Positions 40,667 through 50,946 of a stretch of DNA of 64,000 bases are shown here, piece after piece. A program made the translations under genes and the position numbers. How positions within the stretch are numbered: position 1 is the first letter of the stretch; each line of letters starts with the position of its first letter. Under the pieces are notes generated by a model. The model was not told the DNA's origin, did not search any database, and was given only the letters and a program-made list of their open reading frames with translations. The DNA comes from Closterium sp. Naga37s-1 (Eukaryota > Streptophyta > Zygnematophyceae > Desmidiales > Closteriaceae): positions 557,501 through 621,500 of the forward strand of contig CANJKZ010000926.1 of assembly GCA_947471745.1 (NCBI GenBank). Direction: 5' to 3'.

Positions 40667-42652
40667 TCAAGAAGTAAGCAAGTGAGGCCCAGTAGGCACG
40701 AGGCCTAGAACAGTACAGAAGCGCTGATGGTCACAAGGCTGAAGCGCCTTGGTGAACACATCAGCAGTGTTGGCCCGAGTGGCCACGTAACGCAGACGAA
40801 GCTGACCGCGCTGCTGCAGCTCTCGAGCAAGGAAGTAGCGCAGAGCGATATGCTTCGTTCTGTGCTCCAGTCTGTGCTCCTCACACAAGGCAATGGCAGT
40901 CTTGTTGTCGACGTACAGCACTGGAGGAGAACGAGGCCGCTCTCCCAAGTCGATCAGCAGGTAGGTGAGCCAGCGTAACTCCTGTGCAGCCATGGCTGTG
41001 GCGTAGATCTCAGCCTCACAACTGGAGCTGAGAACAGAAGACGAGCGTGTAGAACGCCAAAAAACTGAACCAGAGCCAAGGCTGAAGGTGTAACCCTGAG
41101 ACGACCGCTGAGTAGCCTGGTCGTCAGCCCAAGACGCGTCTGAGTGCCCAGTGAGTACAACTCGGTCTCGTCCTCCAAGCACTAGCCCCATGCCCGACGT
41201 ACTGCACAAGTAGCGCAACACCCTCTTAGCGGCATCCATGTGCTCCTTCCGGTGACGGCCAGGAGCGACATAGCGTGCAAGGATGCTAAGAGGGTATGCA
41301 AGGTCAGGTCGAGTGCAGGTCATCAGGTACATGAGGCAGCCCACAAGCTCTGGATACGGGCCACTCGGCTCTACGGACTCATCCGAAGGCAGAGCTGAGA
41401 GCGAGTGACTGGTAGGCAGAGGAGTGGGCTGAGGCGAGGAGTACGTGAAGCGGAAGCGCTGAAGGACCTGCTGCACCATGTGTGACTGAGTCAAGGTGAT
41501 GGTGCGCCGTGCTCTGTCCCGGGTGATCCGCAAGCCAAGATAGCTTGTCAGTTCACCCAGGTCTATGCACGTGTGTCTCTTCTGCAGCTCCGACTTCACG
41601 TGGGCGAGTGCCGCAGTATCAGCAGTGGCAAAGACCAAGTCGTCGACGTACACGAGGATGTAGAACGGCGGCAGCGAGGTGTCGGTGCGTAGAAACAGCG
41701 ACGGGTCAGCAGTAGAAGGAGCGAACCCAAGAGCCGCAAGTGTAGTCCTCAATGTGTCGTGCCACTCACATGGCGCCTGTCGAAGACCGTAGACTGGCCG
41801 CCGGAGGCTCCACTGGGTACCAGGAGGGAACGACCCAGTGAAGCCAGGTGGGCGGCGCAGCCAGATCTCCTCGTGCAGGCTGTCCTGTAGGAAAGCAGTG
41901 CTGAAGTCAAGAGAGTGGAGCTCGTAGTCACGCTGAGCGGCGACGTGCAGCAGAACCCGAAGAGTGGTCATCTTCGGGGTCGGGGAGAAGGTCTGGAAAA
42001 AGTCAACTCCCTCTCGCTGACTGAAGCCTCGTGCAACGTAACGCGCCTTGAAGACAGGCGGAGAACCCGGCGGCCGCTTCACCCTGAAAATCCACATGCC
42101 ACTGACGATGTTCGCCCCAGGTGGGGGAACCTCGTCGACGTAGGTGCCTGTGGACTTCCAGGAAGCCATCTCTGCGTCCATGGCTGTCTGCCACTGAGAG
42201 GAGTAGGGACCCTCTATCGCCTCTGCGTATGAGCGCGGAGTCGGGATGTCTGGTGCATCCGGGTCTCCCTCAGGGGCAACTAGCATGGACACGAGATGAG
42301 GTAAAGCAGCGGCAAAGCACTCAAACTCCTCCTGCCTGTCCTCAAGGACGTCCGTGCCAAGAGCACACTCACCCCCGACGGACGGAGGACAGACAGACTC
42401 AGACTCAGCAACTAGGCTAGCGGCGTAGTCTAGACGACAAGTGGCAGCAAAGTCGACAAGCTCGCCAACTAAGGCAGACGCAGCAGTGGACTCAAAGGAA
42501 GGGTCAGTGACAACAGTAGCCAGGAGACGCGTGACAGTAGGACTGGCAGCACGAAGGGAGTCAGACTCAGGGTCAGCAAGAGCAGGAAGAGAGGACGCAG
42601 GAGGAGACGGGAGAGGGACACGCTGGGGAGCAGTGGAAGGACGAAGCGCCAT
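40667..42652 (-). CDS. Copia-5 reverse transcriptase and RNase H, intact frame
   Basis: A 661-residue open frame from MALRPSTAPQRVPLP to VLGLVPTGPHLLTS. It includes the spacer CPPSVGGECALGTDVLEDRQ, the RT core (GMWIFRVKRPPG, ARGFSQREGVDFFQTFSP, LHSLDFSTAFLQDSLHEEI, catalytic YVDDLVFATADT, LGLRITRDRARRTITLTQ), GCLMYLMTCTRPDLAY and RNase H with D (TGHSDASWADD), E (SSCEAEIYA) and D (LYVDNKTAIAL). No stop or frameshift. In an active element this is the C-terminal part of the polyprotein; here it is separated from integrase by two in-frame TAG codons about 200 bp upstream, so any separate start at this Met is uncertain. Confidence 0.92.
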   Translation of the reverse strand: MALRPSTAPQRVPLPSPPASSLPALADPESDSLRAASPTVTRLLATVVTDPSFESTAASALVGELVDFAATCRLDYAASLVAESESVCPPSVGGECALGTDVLEDRQEEFECFAAALPHLVSMLVAPEGDPDAPDIPTPRSYAEAIEGPYSSQWQTAMDAEMASWKSTGTYVDEVPPPGANIVSGMWIFRVKRPPGSPPVFKARYVARGFSQREGVDFFQTFSPTPKMTTLRVLLHVAAQRDYELHSLDFSTAFLQDSLHEEIWLRRPPGFTGSFPPGTQWSLRRPVYGLRQAPCEWHDTLRTTLAALGFAPSTADPSLFLRTDTSLPPFYILVYVDDLVFATADTAALAHVKSELQKRHTCIDLGELTSYLGLRITRDRARRTITLTQSHMVQQVLQRFRFTYSSPQPTPLPTSHSLSALPSDESVEPSGPYPELVGCLMYLMTCTRPDLAYPLSILARYVAPGRHRKEHMDAAKRVLRYLCSTSGMGLVLGGRDRVVLTGHSDASWADDQATQRSSQGYTFSLGSGSVFWRSTRSSSVLSSSCEAEIYATAMAAQELRWLTYLLIDLGERPRSPPVLYVDNKTAIALCEEHRLEHRTKHIALRYFLARELQQRGQLRLRYVATRANTADVFTKALQPCDHQRFCTVLGLVPTGPHLLTS

Positions 42653-42856
42653 CTGGTGAGTGCCTGGGACAGCAGGAGGACGCTGACGCGGGACACGACG
42701 ACCAGTGTGAGCAGCACGAACAGGCGACGCTCGACGAGACTCAGGCGACTCAGGACGAGACTCAGGCTCACGACGCTCCGTAAGACCTCCAGTCGGACCA
42801 GTGTAAGGAGAATGACCAGGGAGAGGGGAGTCAGACGGTAACTATGACTGTGACTA
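42653..42856 (-). pseudogene. Copia-5 junction with two in-frame TAG codons
   Basis: Between the upstream frame (stop TAG at 42856-42854) and the RT Met the sequence is in the same frame and otherwise open. It reads Ser-Gln-Ser, a second TAG near 42845, then SPLPGHSPYTGPTGGLTERR and so on. In Copia-4 both TAG positions are CAG (Gln) in the context QSQSQLQ. Confidence 0.8.
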
Positions 42857-45800
42857 GACAGACGGAGGACACTCTAAGGAGGGAGGAGGACAAGGAGGAG
42901 GAGGCTGACCAAGAACCTGCTGAAGGAGCGGAACGAAGTACGGCCGCGGCCGCGCAGCGTCTCCAGAACCAGCAGAGACACCAGCGCCAGGGTCCTCAGC
43001 ACCAGCAGCAGCTCCACCTCCAGGGTCCTCAGCACCAGCAGCAGCTCCAACTCCAGGGTCCGCAGCACCAGCAGCAGCTCCGACTCCAGGGTCCGCAGCA
43101 CCAGCAGCAACTCCAACGCCCGGAGCCGCAGCACCAGCCGCACCTCCAGAAGAAGCAGCACCTCCAGCAGCTCCAGCAGCCCCAGCACCAGCAGCACCTC
43201 CAGCAGCTCCAGCAGCACCAGCAGTACCACCAGCACCAGCAGCACCTCCAGTAGCGTCAGCAGCACCAGCAGCTCCAGCACCAGCAGTACCTCCAGCAGC
43301 GCCAGAAGCACCGCCAGCAGCAGAACCTCCAGCAGCTGGGTCCGCGACACTAGGAGCGCCACTCCGAAGACTGCAGCGCCGTGCGTACCACTCTCGGAGC
43401 CGCTGGGGAGAGGGCAGCTCCCGCCTAGGAGGGGAAGCACTAGCACCAGCTCCAGCAGTACTCCTGGCTCCAGAAGCACCTCTCCTGAGGCTGCAGTACT
43501 GTAAGTACCACTCACGCAGCTGCTGTGAGGAGAGAGCTCCTCCAGGTGTAGCACTCCCAGGCTCAGCACCTCCAGACTCAGCACCCCCAGACTCACCACC
43601 CGCAGGCTCAGCACCCCCAGGCTCCGCACCCCCAGGCTCAGCACCCCCAGACTCCGCAACCCCAGGCTCCGCACCCCCAGACTCCGCAACCCCAGGCTCC
43701 GCACCCCCAGGCTCCGCACCCCCAGGCTCCGCACGCTCAGGCTCAGCACCCTCAGGCTCAGCACCCCTAGCAGGACGAGAGTCGACAGCTACCTCGACAG
43801 GCTCAACCGGGTCTACCTGGGACACACCTGAGGGAGCGGCACCCTGAGGGGGGAGGGGGTCTACCACAGCAGCACCTGGCGCGAGGAAGAGAGGCGGGGG
43901 GGGAAGCGGGGCAGTGCGGTAGGGGAAGAGGCGGTAGTAGGGGACGGACTCGTCGAAAGTGACGTCCTGAGAAGGCAGGACACGGCGCGAGGTGGGGTGG
44001 TAAAACTGCCAACCAGACGCGTCCGGGACAAAGCCAAGGAAGACACAAGGAACAGCGCGGGAGGAGAGCTTGTCCGCGGACGTATCGCGAACAAAGGCTC
44101 GAGATCCCCAGACCCGAAAGCGTGACGCATCGCCAACCTCTCCTGTCCAACGCAGTGTCGGCGAAGTCTCCGGAACGGAGACACGGGGCCAGAGGTTGAG
44201 CTGATGCGCAGCGTATCGGACTGCAAATGGCCACAGAAAGTGGGGGGCAGCCGCATGGATCAAGGAGGTACGAGCGACCTCCATGACCAAGCCAATGCGG
44301 CGCTCAGCAACCCCATTCTGCTGTGGAGAGGCCGGAAGCGTGAACGACTGGCGGATGCCGTGCTCCGCACAGTAGGCTGCCAAGAGGTCGGAGGAGAACT
44401 CACCACCTTTTTCAGAGTGCAAGCGCAGGACAGGAAAGTCCGAGTGGAAACGCTCGCTGAGCTGGAGACGAGAAGCGCTGATCCAAGGGATCAAAACATC
44501 AGGGACCTCACCCTTGGTGCGCAAGGGGAAGACCGTGGTGTAGCGCGAGTAGTCGTCAACAACTATCAGGAAGTACCTCTCCTGACCCTGACCACGGACG
44601 CGGGCTGGGCCCCACACGTCCATGTGGAGCGTCTGCAAGGGAGCAGTCGTCGGGGGAAACGAGGAGGAGTGAGGAGCGGCGCGCTGCCGCCCCTCGACAC
44701 AGGGAAGACAGGGAGGAGCAGGCGAGGGTGGGAGGGGAGGGAGAACCCTGGGAAGACCAGAGACAAGGTACCGTTTGTGCATGGCACGAAGGCGCTGCAC
44801 GGACGGGTGACCAAGTCGGTGGTGCCAGAGGACGGTCTCGTGCGCCAGAGAGCGACACGAGCAGGGGGCCGACAGCTGACCTGACGCAGACGCAGACGCA
44901 GCTACCTGAGGGGACTCAGTGGTCAGTGTGTACAGGTCCGACCCCGGCTGCCGAGTGAAGGTAGCCAGGTGACGGCCCGTCCGAGCACACGTGCAGTGTG
45001 TCACGCGCTCGTAGGCAGGGGTGAACTGGTGAACACCCCCGTCCTGGAGCGCACAACCCGCCACCAAGTTCGTAGAGAACGAGGGGAGGTGGAGACCTGA
45101 CAGTGTGCCCGACGGGACCGTAGGACAAGGAAGGACAGTGGAGGAGGTCGCAATGACCGGACCCCCAGAGGGGTCAGCGAGGGAGACAGCAACTGGCCGA
45201 GCAAGCGGCTCAAGGGCAGTGCGGTCACGAAAGAAACAGCGAGAAGCACCTGAGTCCAGAGTGAAGGTGTGCAGTGCCTCAGTCGACTCAGTTCCAGGGG
45301 GCGCAGACTCACGAGCACCTAGAGCAGCAGCCTCACCAGCACCTGGGGTAGCAGACACGCGAGTACCGGGAGTGGTAGCCTCACCAGCACCTACGGCAAC
45401 AGACGCACTAGCACCTAGAGCGGCAGCCTCACTCACAGGACACGGCAGCTGCACCTGTCCACTACCAGAAGCTCCCGAACGACGCACTCCAGAGCGACTG
45501 CCACTACGGCCACCCCGACAGCCCCAACTGGCGTACCACTCACGAAGCTGCTGGGGCGAGAGAGGACACGGCAGCTGCACCTGTCCACTACCAGAAGCTC
45601 CCAACCGACCCACTCCAGAGCGACTACCACTACGGCCACCCCGACAGCCCCAACTAGCGTACCACGCACGAAGCTGCTGGGGCGAAAGAGGACACGGCAG
45701 CTGCACCTGTCCACTACCAGAAGCTCCCGACCGACCCACTCCAGAGCGACTACCACTACGGCCACCCCGACAGCCCCAACTAGCGTACCACTCACGAAGC

Positions 45801-45970
45801 TGCTGGGGCGTGAGGGACTCACGCGCACGGCCCTGGAGCTGCATCTGGCCACGCCAGGAGCAGCAGTAGCAGCAGTAGCGGCAGTAACAGCAGTAACAGC
45901 AGGAGCGGTAGCAGTGGGCGTAGAAAAGGCAGTAGCAGCAGTAGCAGCGGTAGCAGTGCTGGCAGGGCAA
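42854..45970 (-). pseudogene. Copia-5 module repeats, protease, integrase and linker (1038-residue frame)
   Basis: Open frame from about 45970. The N-terminus is Cys/Tyr-rich (leader-derived; the true start may be a later codon). Three 42-residue repeats follow, each with PQQLREWYASWGCRGG (first at TPQQLREW). Then protease LDSGASRCFF, integrase HHRLGHPS..CLPC, core D (LHMDVWGP), E in place of the second D (LHSEKGGEF) and E (NGVAERR), WQFYHPTSRRVLPSQDVTF, GGAEP repeats, two further modules (SSQQLREWYLQY, SPQRLREWYARRCS) and a Gly/Ala linker. There is no gag domain and no Cys-x13-Cys-His-Cys knuckle. It ends at the first TAG. Confidence 0.88.
45439..45816 (-). repeat. 126-bp in-frame tandem repeat, three units
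   Basis: GACACGGCAGCTGCACCTG starts at 45439, 45565 and 45691, exactly 126 bp (42 codons) apart, with only a few differences. Each unit encodes one LREWYASW module and a Gly/Ser/Arg-rich spacer. Confidence 0.92.
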
Positions 45971-46049
45971 TGCTCACCAGTGGTCGGCGCGACAGGCGCA
46001 AGACGGTGGCGACAGCGGGGCCGCTACAACTGCAGGGCGGGGCCGGGCC

Positions 46050-47095
46050 GCAGCAGGGAGCTCCGCGGCAGCTGCTGCAGGGCGAGGCCGGGCCGCGACG
46101 GCAGCTGCTCCAGGTGCCAGGGGCGGCTGCTGCAGTGGCGGCTGCTCCAGGGGCCAGGGGCGGCTGCTGCAGCGGTGGTTGCTCCAGGGGCCAGGGGCGG
46201 CTGCTGCAGGGGCGGCTGCTCCAGGGGCGAGGGGCGGCTCCTGCAGTGGCGGCTGCTCCAGTGGCCAGGGGCGGCTGCTGCAGGGGCGGCTGCTCCAGAG
46301 GCCAGGCGCGGATTAGGTCAGGGCGACGCGGCGAGCAGGGCGACGCGGCGGGCAGGTGGCAACGCCGCGGGCAGGGCGACGCGGCGGGCAGGTGACGACG
46401 CCGCGGGCTGGGCGACGCGGCGAGCAGGTGACGACGCCGCGAGCAGGGCGACGCCGCGAGCAGGTGGCGACGCCGCGGGCAGGGCGACGCGGCGAGCAGG
46501 TGACGACGCCGCGGGCAGGCGACGACGCCGCGGGCAGGCGACGACGCCGCGGGTAGGCGACGACGTCGCGGGCAGGGGCTACGTCGCGGGCAGGCGACGA
46601 CGCCGCAGGCAGGCGACGACGCCGCGGGCAGGCGACGACGCCGCGGGCAGGGGCTACGTCGCGGGCAGGTGACGACGCCGCGGGCAGGCGGCGACGCCGC
46701 GGGCAGGGCGACGCGGCGGGTGGCGATAGCCTGCAGGGGCGGCGCGCGGTCGGGCAGAGGCTGCGCGCGGGCCTGACGAGTCTGCAGGGGCGGCTCTCGG
46801 GCCTGACGGGCCTGCAGAGGCGGCTCGGGGGGGGCCTGACGGGTCTGCAGAGGCGGCTCGGGGGCCTGACGGACCTGCAGGGGCGGCTCGAGGGCGCACG
46901 AGGGCGCACGAGGGCGCACGAGGGCGCACGAGGGCGCACGAAGGCGCACGAGGGCGCACGAGGGCGCACGAAGGCGCACGAAGGCGCACTGGCAGAGAAA
47001 GGCGCACGAGGGCGCACGAGGGCGCACGAAGGCGCACGAGGGCGCACGAAGGCGCACTAGCAGAGAAAGGCGCACGAGGGCGCACGTAAGGTAGG
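46050..47095 (-). repeat. Minisatellite leader of Copia-5
   Basis: Several arrays in series: GGCGGCTGCTCCAG-type units (46100-46310), GACGCCGCGGGCAGGC-type units (46320-46700) and exact 10-bp units AGGGCGCACG, nine head-to-tail from about 46891 followed by degenerate copies to about 47095. Frames across it are compositional. Confidence 0.88.
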
Positions 47096-47157
47096 GCGCA
47101 CGAGGGCGCTTCTAGCGGAATAGTGGGCCCATAGTAGAAAGCGGTCCTAGGTAGCAA

Positions 47158-47175
47158 CCTAGGCTCGTGATACCA
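47158..47175 (-). promoter_or_regulatory. Primer-binding site of Copia-5
   Basis: In element sense TGGTATCACGAGCCTAGG follows the 5' LTR, matching the TGGTATCA core of the initiator-Met site. Confidence 0.75.
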
Positions 47176-47311
47176 TGTTAGAATCTAGAATAGAACGAGA
47201 ATGCATGAAACTAGGTAGGAGGGGGATACAAGTAGGAAACCCTAACAAAGCTGTACCCCCTAAGGCTAAACCCACTATAGCCTACACAATATAAACATAT
47301 AATGTTTGACA
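47176..47311 (-). repeat. 5' LTR of Copia-5 (136 bp)
   Basis: One mismatch to the 3' LTR. It is followed on the plus strand by TTTTG, the second copy of the target duplication. Confidence 0.95.
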
Positions 47312-48003
47312 TTTTGCAGAGAACAGCGAGATCCTGAGTAATTTCCTTGAGCAGCACACAGCACCATCTCGATGACTGGTCAACGTCGAGGGGATGAACT
47401 TCGAGGGCAACTCTGTCACCCATCGGTTCAAGCTTCATAAGTCAGACATCCCGGGGCAAGAGTCAAAGGGGGATTTGGAGTCTTGTGTTTGCGCAGGAAG
47501 TCATTAACCTACTCCTCTACCGCATGCGAAGCTTGAATTCCCTTGTCAGGCCCAAGTTCTTCCTCCCGGAGGCGTACCTGGATGGTGTGGCCAGGCGAGA
47601 GAGGGTGTGTGCAGGCTGGTTCGCCTTGCTCAAGACCCTCTTCGACGGGACCAAGTGCAAATTGCCAGGTATGTCTGATGCTACTGAGTAAAATGCAAGT
47701 CAGCAGTTTATATTCATGAATCCTACTATATCACTGACGGGTGTGTTTTTCCTATCTAGGTGTGAACTGGAAGAAGGCAGAGCAAGAGCTTCTCCCAGTT
47801 ACCAGGATGATGCAGTCTCTGTTCAAGGACCAGTCCTTCCACAACTGCCTCAAAACATGCTGAGGAGTGGGGACTGGGAGACGACTTTCCCGAACCTGGT
47901 GCGTCTCTGGGTCACCGTTGCTGTGCTGCCACTCAGCACCGTCGAGTGTGAGCGGGGGTTCAGTCGGCACAACGGCACCAAATCGTGGCTTTGGGGAAAT
48001 CCG

Positions 48004-48130
48004 TGTTGAGACTAGAACAGCGGAATGATGGCATTGAGCAGAACGAGGAACACAAGTAGGAACCCTAAACGAGTTGTACCCCCTATTGTGTACCCCACTA
48101 TAGGCTAACAACAACATTTGCAATTTGACA
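48004..48130 (-). repeat. 3' LTR of Copia-6 (127 bp)
   Basis: Plus strand TGTTGAGACTAG...GCAATTTGACA, with GTACCCCACTATAGGC, the reverse of the conserved LTR boxes. Confidence 0.92.
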
Positions 48131-48140
48131 CACCCCCATA
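48131..48140 (-). promoter_or_regulatory. Polypurine tract of Copia-6
   Basis: Plus strand CACCCCCATA directly inside the 3' LTR. Confidence 0.75.
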
Positions 48141-48272
48141 GGCTAAGTGAGGGACAACAAGCGGTCACACGACCAGTCAAGAGAAGCAACAAAACAAAGC
48201 TCAGGGTGGATCTCAAGATCACCACGCAGTCCAAGCACAAGCAAGCGGCCACAAGGGCAGTTCACATGCAGT

Positions 48273-49829
48273 TCACAAGGCCTTGGTGAAGATATCAGCA
48301 GTCTTGGCCTGTGAGGCCACGTACGCAAGATGAAGCTGACCACGCTGCTGTAACTCCCGTGCAAGAAAGTAACAAAGAGCAATGTGCTTCATTCTGTGCT
48401 TCAGCCTCTGCTCCTGACACAAGGCAATCATGGCCTTATTGGTGACATACAGAACCAGAGGAGAACGAGGCCGCTCACCCAAGTCATTCGGCAAGTATGT
48501 GAGCCAGCTTAACTCCTGTGCAGCCATAGCCCCAGCGTAGATCTCTGCCTCACAACTAGAACTAAGTACAGAAGACGAGCGGGTGGACCTCCAGGAAACG
48601 GAACCAGCGCCAAGACTGAAAGTGTAACCCTTTGATGACCGCTGGGTCTCCTGGTCGTCAGCCCAAGAAGCGTCTGAGTGCCCAGTGAGCACAACTCGAC
48701 CTTGTACTCCAAGCACAAACCCCATGCTTGATGTACTGCACAAGTAACGCAGTACCCTCTGCGCAGGCCGGTAGTGCTCAGGGCGGTGTCTCCTGGGCGC
48801 AACGAAGCGCGCCAGGATGCTGAGAGGGTACGCGAGGTCAGGTCGAGTGCACGTCATCAAGTACATGAGGCAGCCTACGAGCTCTGGATATGGACCACTC
48901 GACTCTACGGACTAGTCTGAAGTTGGAGCTGAGAGCGAGTGGCTCGTAGGCAGAGGAGAACTAAAAGCGGAAGCGCTGAAGGACCTGCTGCACCATGTGT
49001 GACTGAGTCAGAGTAATGGTGCGCACTGCTCTATCCCGGGTGATCTGCAAGCCAAGATAGTTGCGCAGCTCACCCATGTCAGTGCAGGTGTGTCTCTTCT
49101 GCAGCTCCGCCTTCACAAGGGCCAGTGCCTCAGTGTCAGCAGTAGCAAAGACCAAGTCGTCGACGTACACGAGGATGTAGAACAGCGGCAGAGAAGGGTC
49201 GGTGCGCAGAAACATCGACGGGTCAGCAGTCGAAGGAGCAAACCCAAGAGCCGCAAGTGTCATCCTCAATGTGTCGTGCCACTCGCGGGGCGCCTCTCGT
49301 AGACTAGCCGCCGGAGGCTCCACTGGGTACCCTCAGGAAACGACCCAATGAAGCCAGGAGGGTGGCGCAACCAGATGTCCTCGTGAAGGCTGCCCTGCAA
49401 GAAAGGTGTGGAGAACTCGAGAGAGTGTAGCTCGTAGTCACGCTGTGCTGCAACGTGCAGTAACTCCCGAAGAGTGGTCATCTTCGGGGTGGGGGAGAAG
49501 GTCTGGAAGAAGTCGACCCCCTGCCGCTGACTGAAGCCCCGTGCAACGTAACGCGCCTTGAAGGCAGGCGGAGAACCTGGGGGCCGCTTCACCCTGAAAA
49601 TCCACATGCCATCGACTATGTTCGCCCCAGGAGGGGGAACTGCGTTGACGTAAGTGCCTGTGGACTTCCAGGATACCATCTCTGCGTCCATGGCTGTCTG
49701 CCACTGAGAGGAGTACTGACCCGTGATCGCCTCAGCATAAGAGCGCGGGGTTGGGATGTCCAGTGCATCTGGGTCTCCCTCAGGGGCAAGCAGCATGGCA
49801 GCGAGATGAGTACAGTAGCCGCAAAGCAC
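48273..49829 (-). pseudogene. Copia-6 reverse transcriptase and RNase H
   Basis: Three offset frames: 49829-49266 (RSYAEAITGQYSSQWQTAM to RT core STPFLQGSLHEDIW), 49323-48961 (LGFAPSTADPSMFLRTDPSL, YVDDLVFATADT, QRFRF) and 48866-48273 (YLMTCTRPDLAYPLSILAR, RNase H TGHSDASWADD, SSCEAEIYA, LYVTNKAMIAL). The last RNase H Asp is replaced by Thr (VDN to VTN). The C-terminus is cut after ADIFTKAL by a deletion joining it to the 3' non-coding region. Confidence 0.85.
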
Positions 49830-50940
49830 TCGAGCTCAAACTGCCTGTCCTCAAGGACGTCACTGCCAGACTCAGAAACTAGACTAGCGAGGTAGTCAAG
49901 GCGGCAGGCAGCAGCAAATTCAACTAGCTCAGTGACAAAGGCAGACGCAGCAGCGGACTCAAAAGTAGGGTCGGTGACAAGTGTGGCGAGACAACGAGTG
50001 ACAGACGGACTAGCAGCATGAGCAAGGTCAGACTCAGGGTCTGGAACGTCAGGAAGTGAGGACGCTGAGGGAGACGGCAGGGCAACACGCTGTGGAACAT
50101 AGGAAGGACGAAGTGACAAAGTGTGAGTGCCAAGGACAGGTGGAGGACAAACACGACGAGTGCGACGGGTACGAGCAACAGGCGATGCAGGACGGAACGC
50201 AGGCTCTCGACGCAGTGTAAGGAGAAGGAGCAGGCAGCTAGGAGTCAGGCTATAATTGTGGCTGGGACTGGTCAGGCGGTGGATACAGTAGAGGAGGAGT
50301 AGCACCAGTGGAAGACGGAAGACTGAGCACCTGGCGAAGCGCCAAGTCAGGTGGTGGCAGCGACGACCGCGGCAGTGGCCAGAAAAATAGCCGCGGTTGC
50401 AGTGGCTGCGTAGCACCCCCAGAGCCAGAACCTCCAGTACCTACAGCTCCAGTACCTCCAATACCTCCAGCTCCAGTAACTCCAGTACCTCCAACTCCAG
50501 TACCTCCAGTACCTCCAGATTGAGTACCTCTAGTACCTCCAGCTCCAGTACCTCCAGCACCTCCAGCCCCAGTACCTCCAACGGCAGCACCGCCAGCTCC
50601 AATAACTCCAGCTCCAGGACCTCTAGCACCAGCGTCAGTAACCCCAGGCTCAGCACCCCCAGGCTCAGCACCCCCAGACTCAGCACCCCCAGAACCAGCA
50701 CCTCCAGCGTCAGCACCCGCAGAGTCCACGCCTCCAGCTCCACCACCCCCAGCAGCACCGGAGCTCCACAACCCCCATCAGCACCACGCCTCCAGCTCCA
50801 CCACCGCGACAGGCTGCAGAGGCGGCGAAAACGACCGAGGCGGGAAGCCAGGAGGGGTCTTCAAGCGTGGGGAGCGGCGAGAGGCCACAGTGTCGCCAAC
50901 AGCAGGGTCACCCCCCGCAGCTGGGCCAGAGGAGACCTCC
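49830..50940 (-). pseudogene. Copia-6 linker
   Basis: Reads, right to left, a Pro-rich block, Gly-Gly-Ala/Glu repeats and Gly-Thr-Gly repeats (50400-50760), then a Pro/Arg segment and LSLRPSYVPQRVALP, DVLEDRQFELECF before RT. Frame changes are frequent. No clear SPQQLREW module was found in this linker. Confidence 0.65.
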
Positions 50941-50946
50941 AAAGGC

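Larger units (their letters stand above)
40308..47311 (-). mobile_element. Copia-5, complete Ty1/copia element with target duplication TTTTG
   Basis: LTRs at 40308-40443 (3') and 47176-47311 (5'), 136 bp with one mismatch, so it is young. TTTTG flanks at 40303-40307 and 47312-47316. It holds a PBS, a minisatellite leader, a long protease/integrase frame, a linker and an intact RT/RNase H frame. Gag is absent, two TAG codons separate integrase and RT regions, and one integrase catalytic Asp is replaced. Confidence 0.96.
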
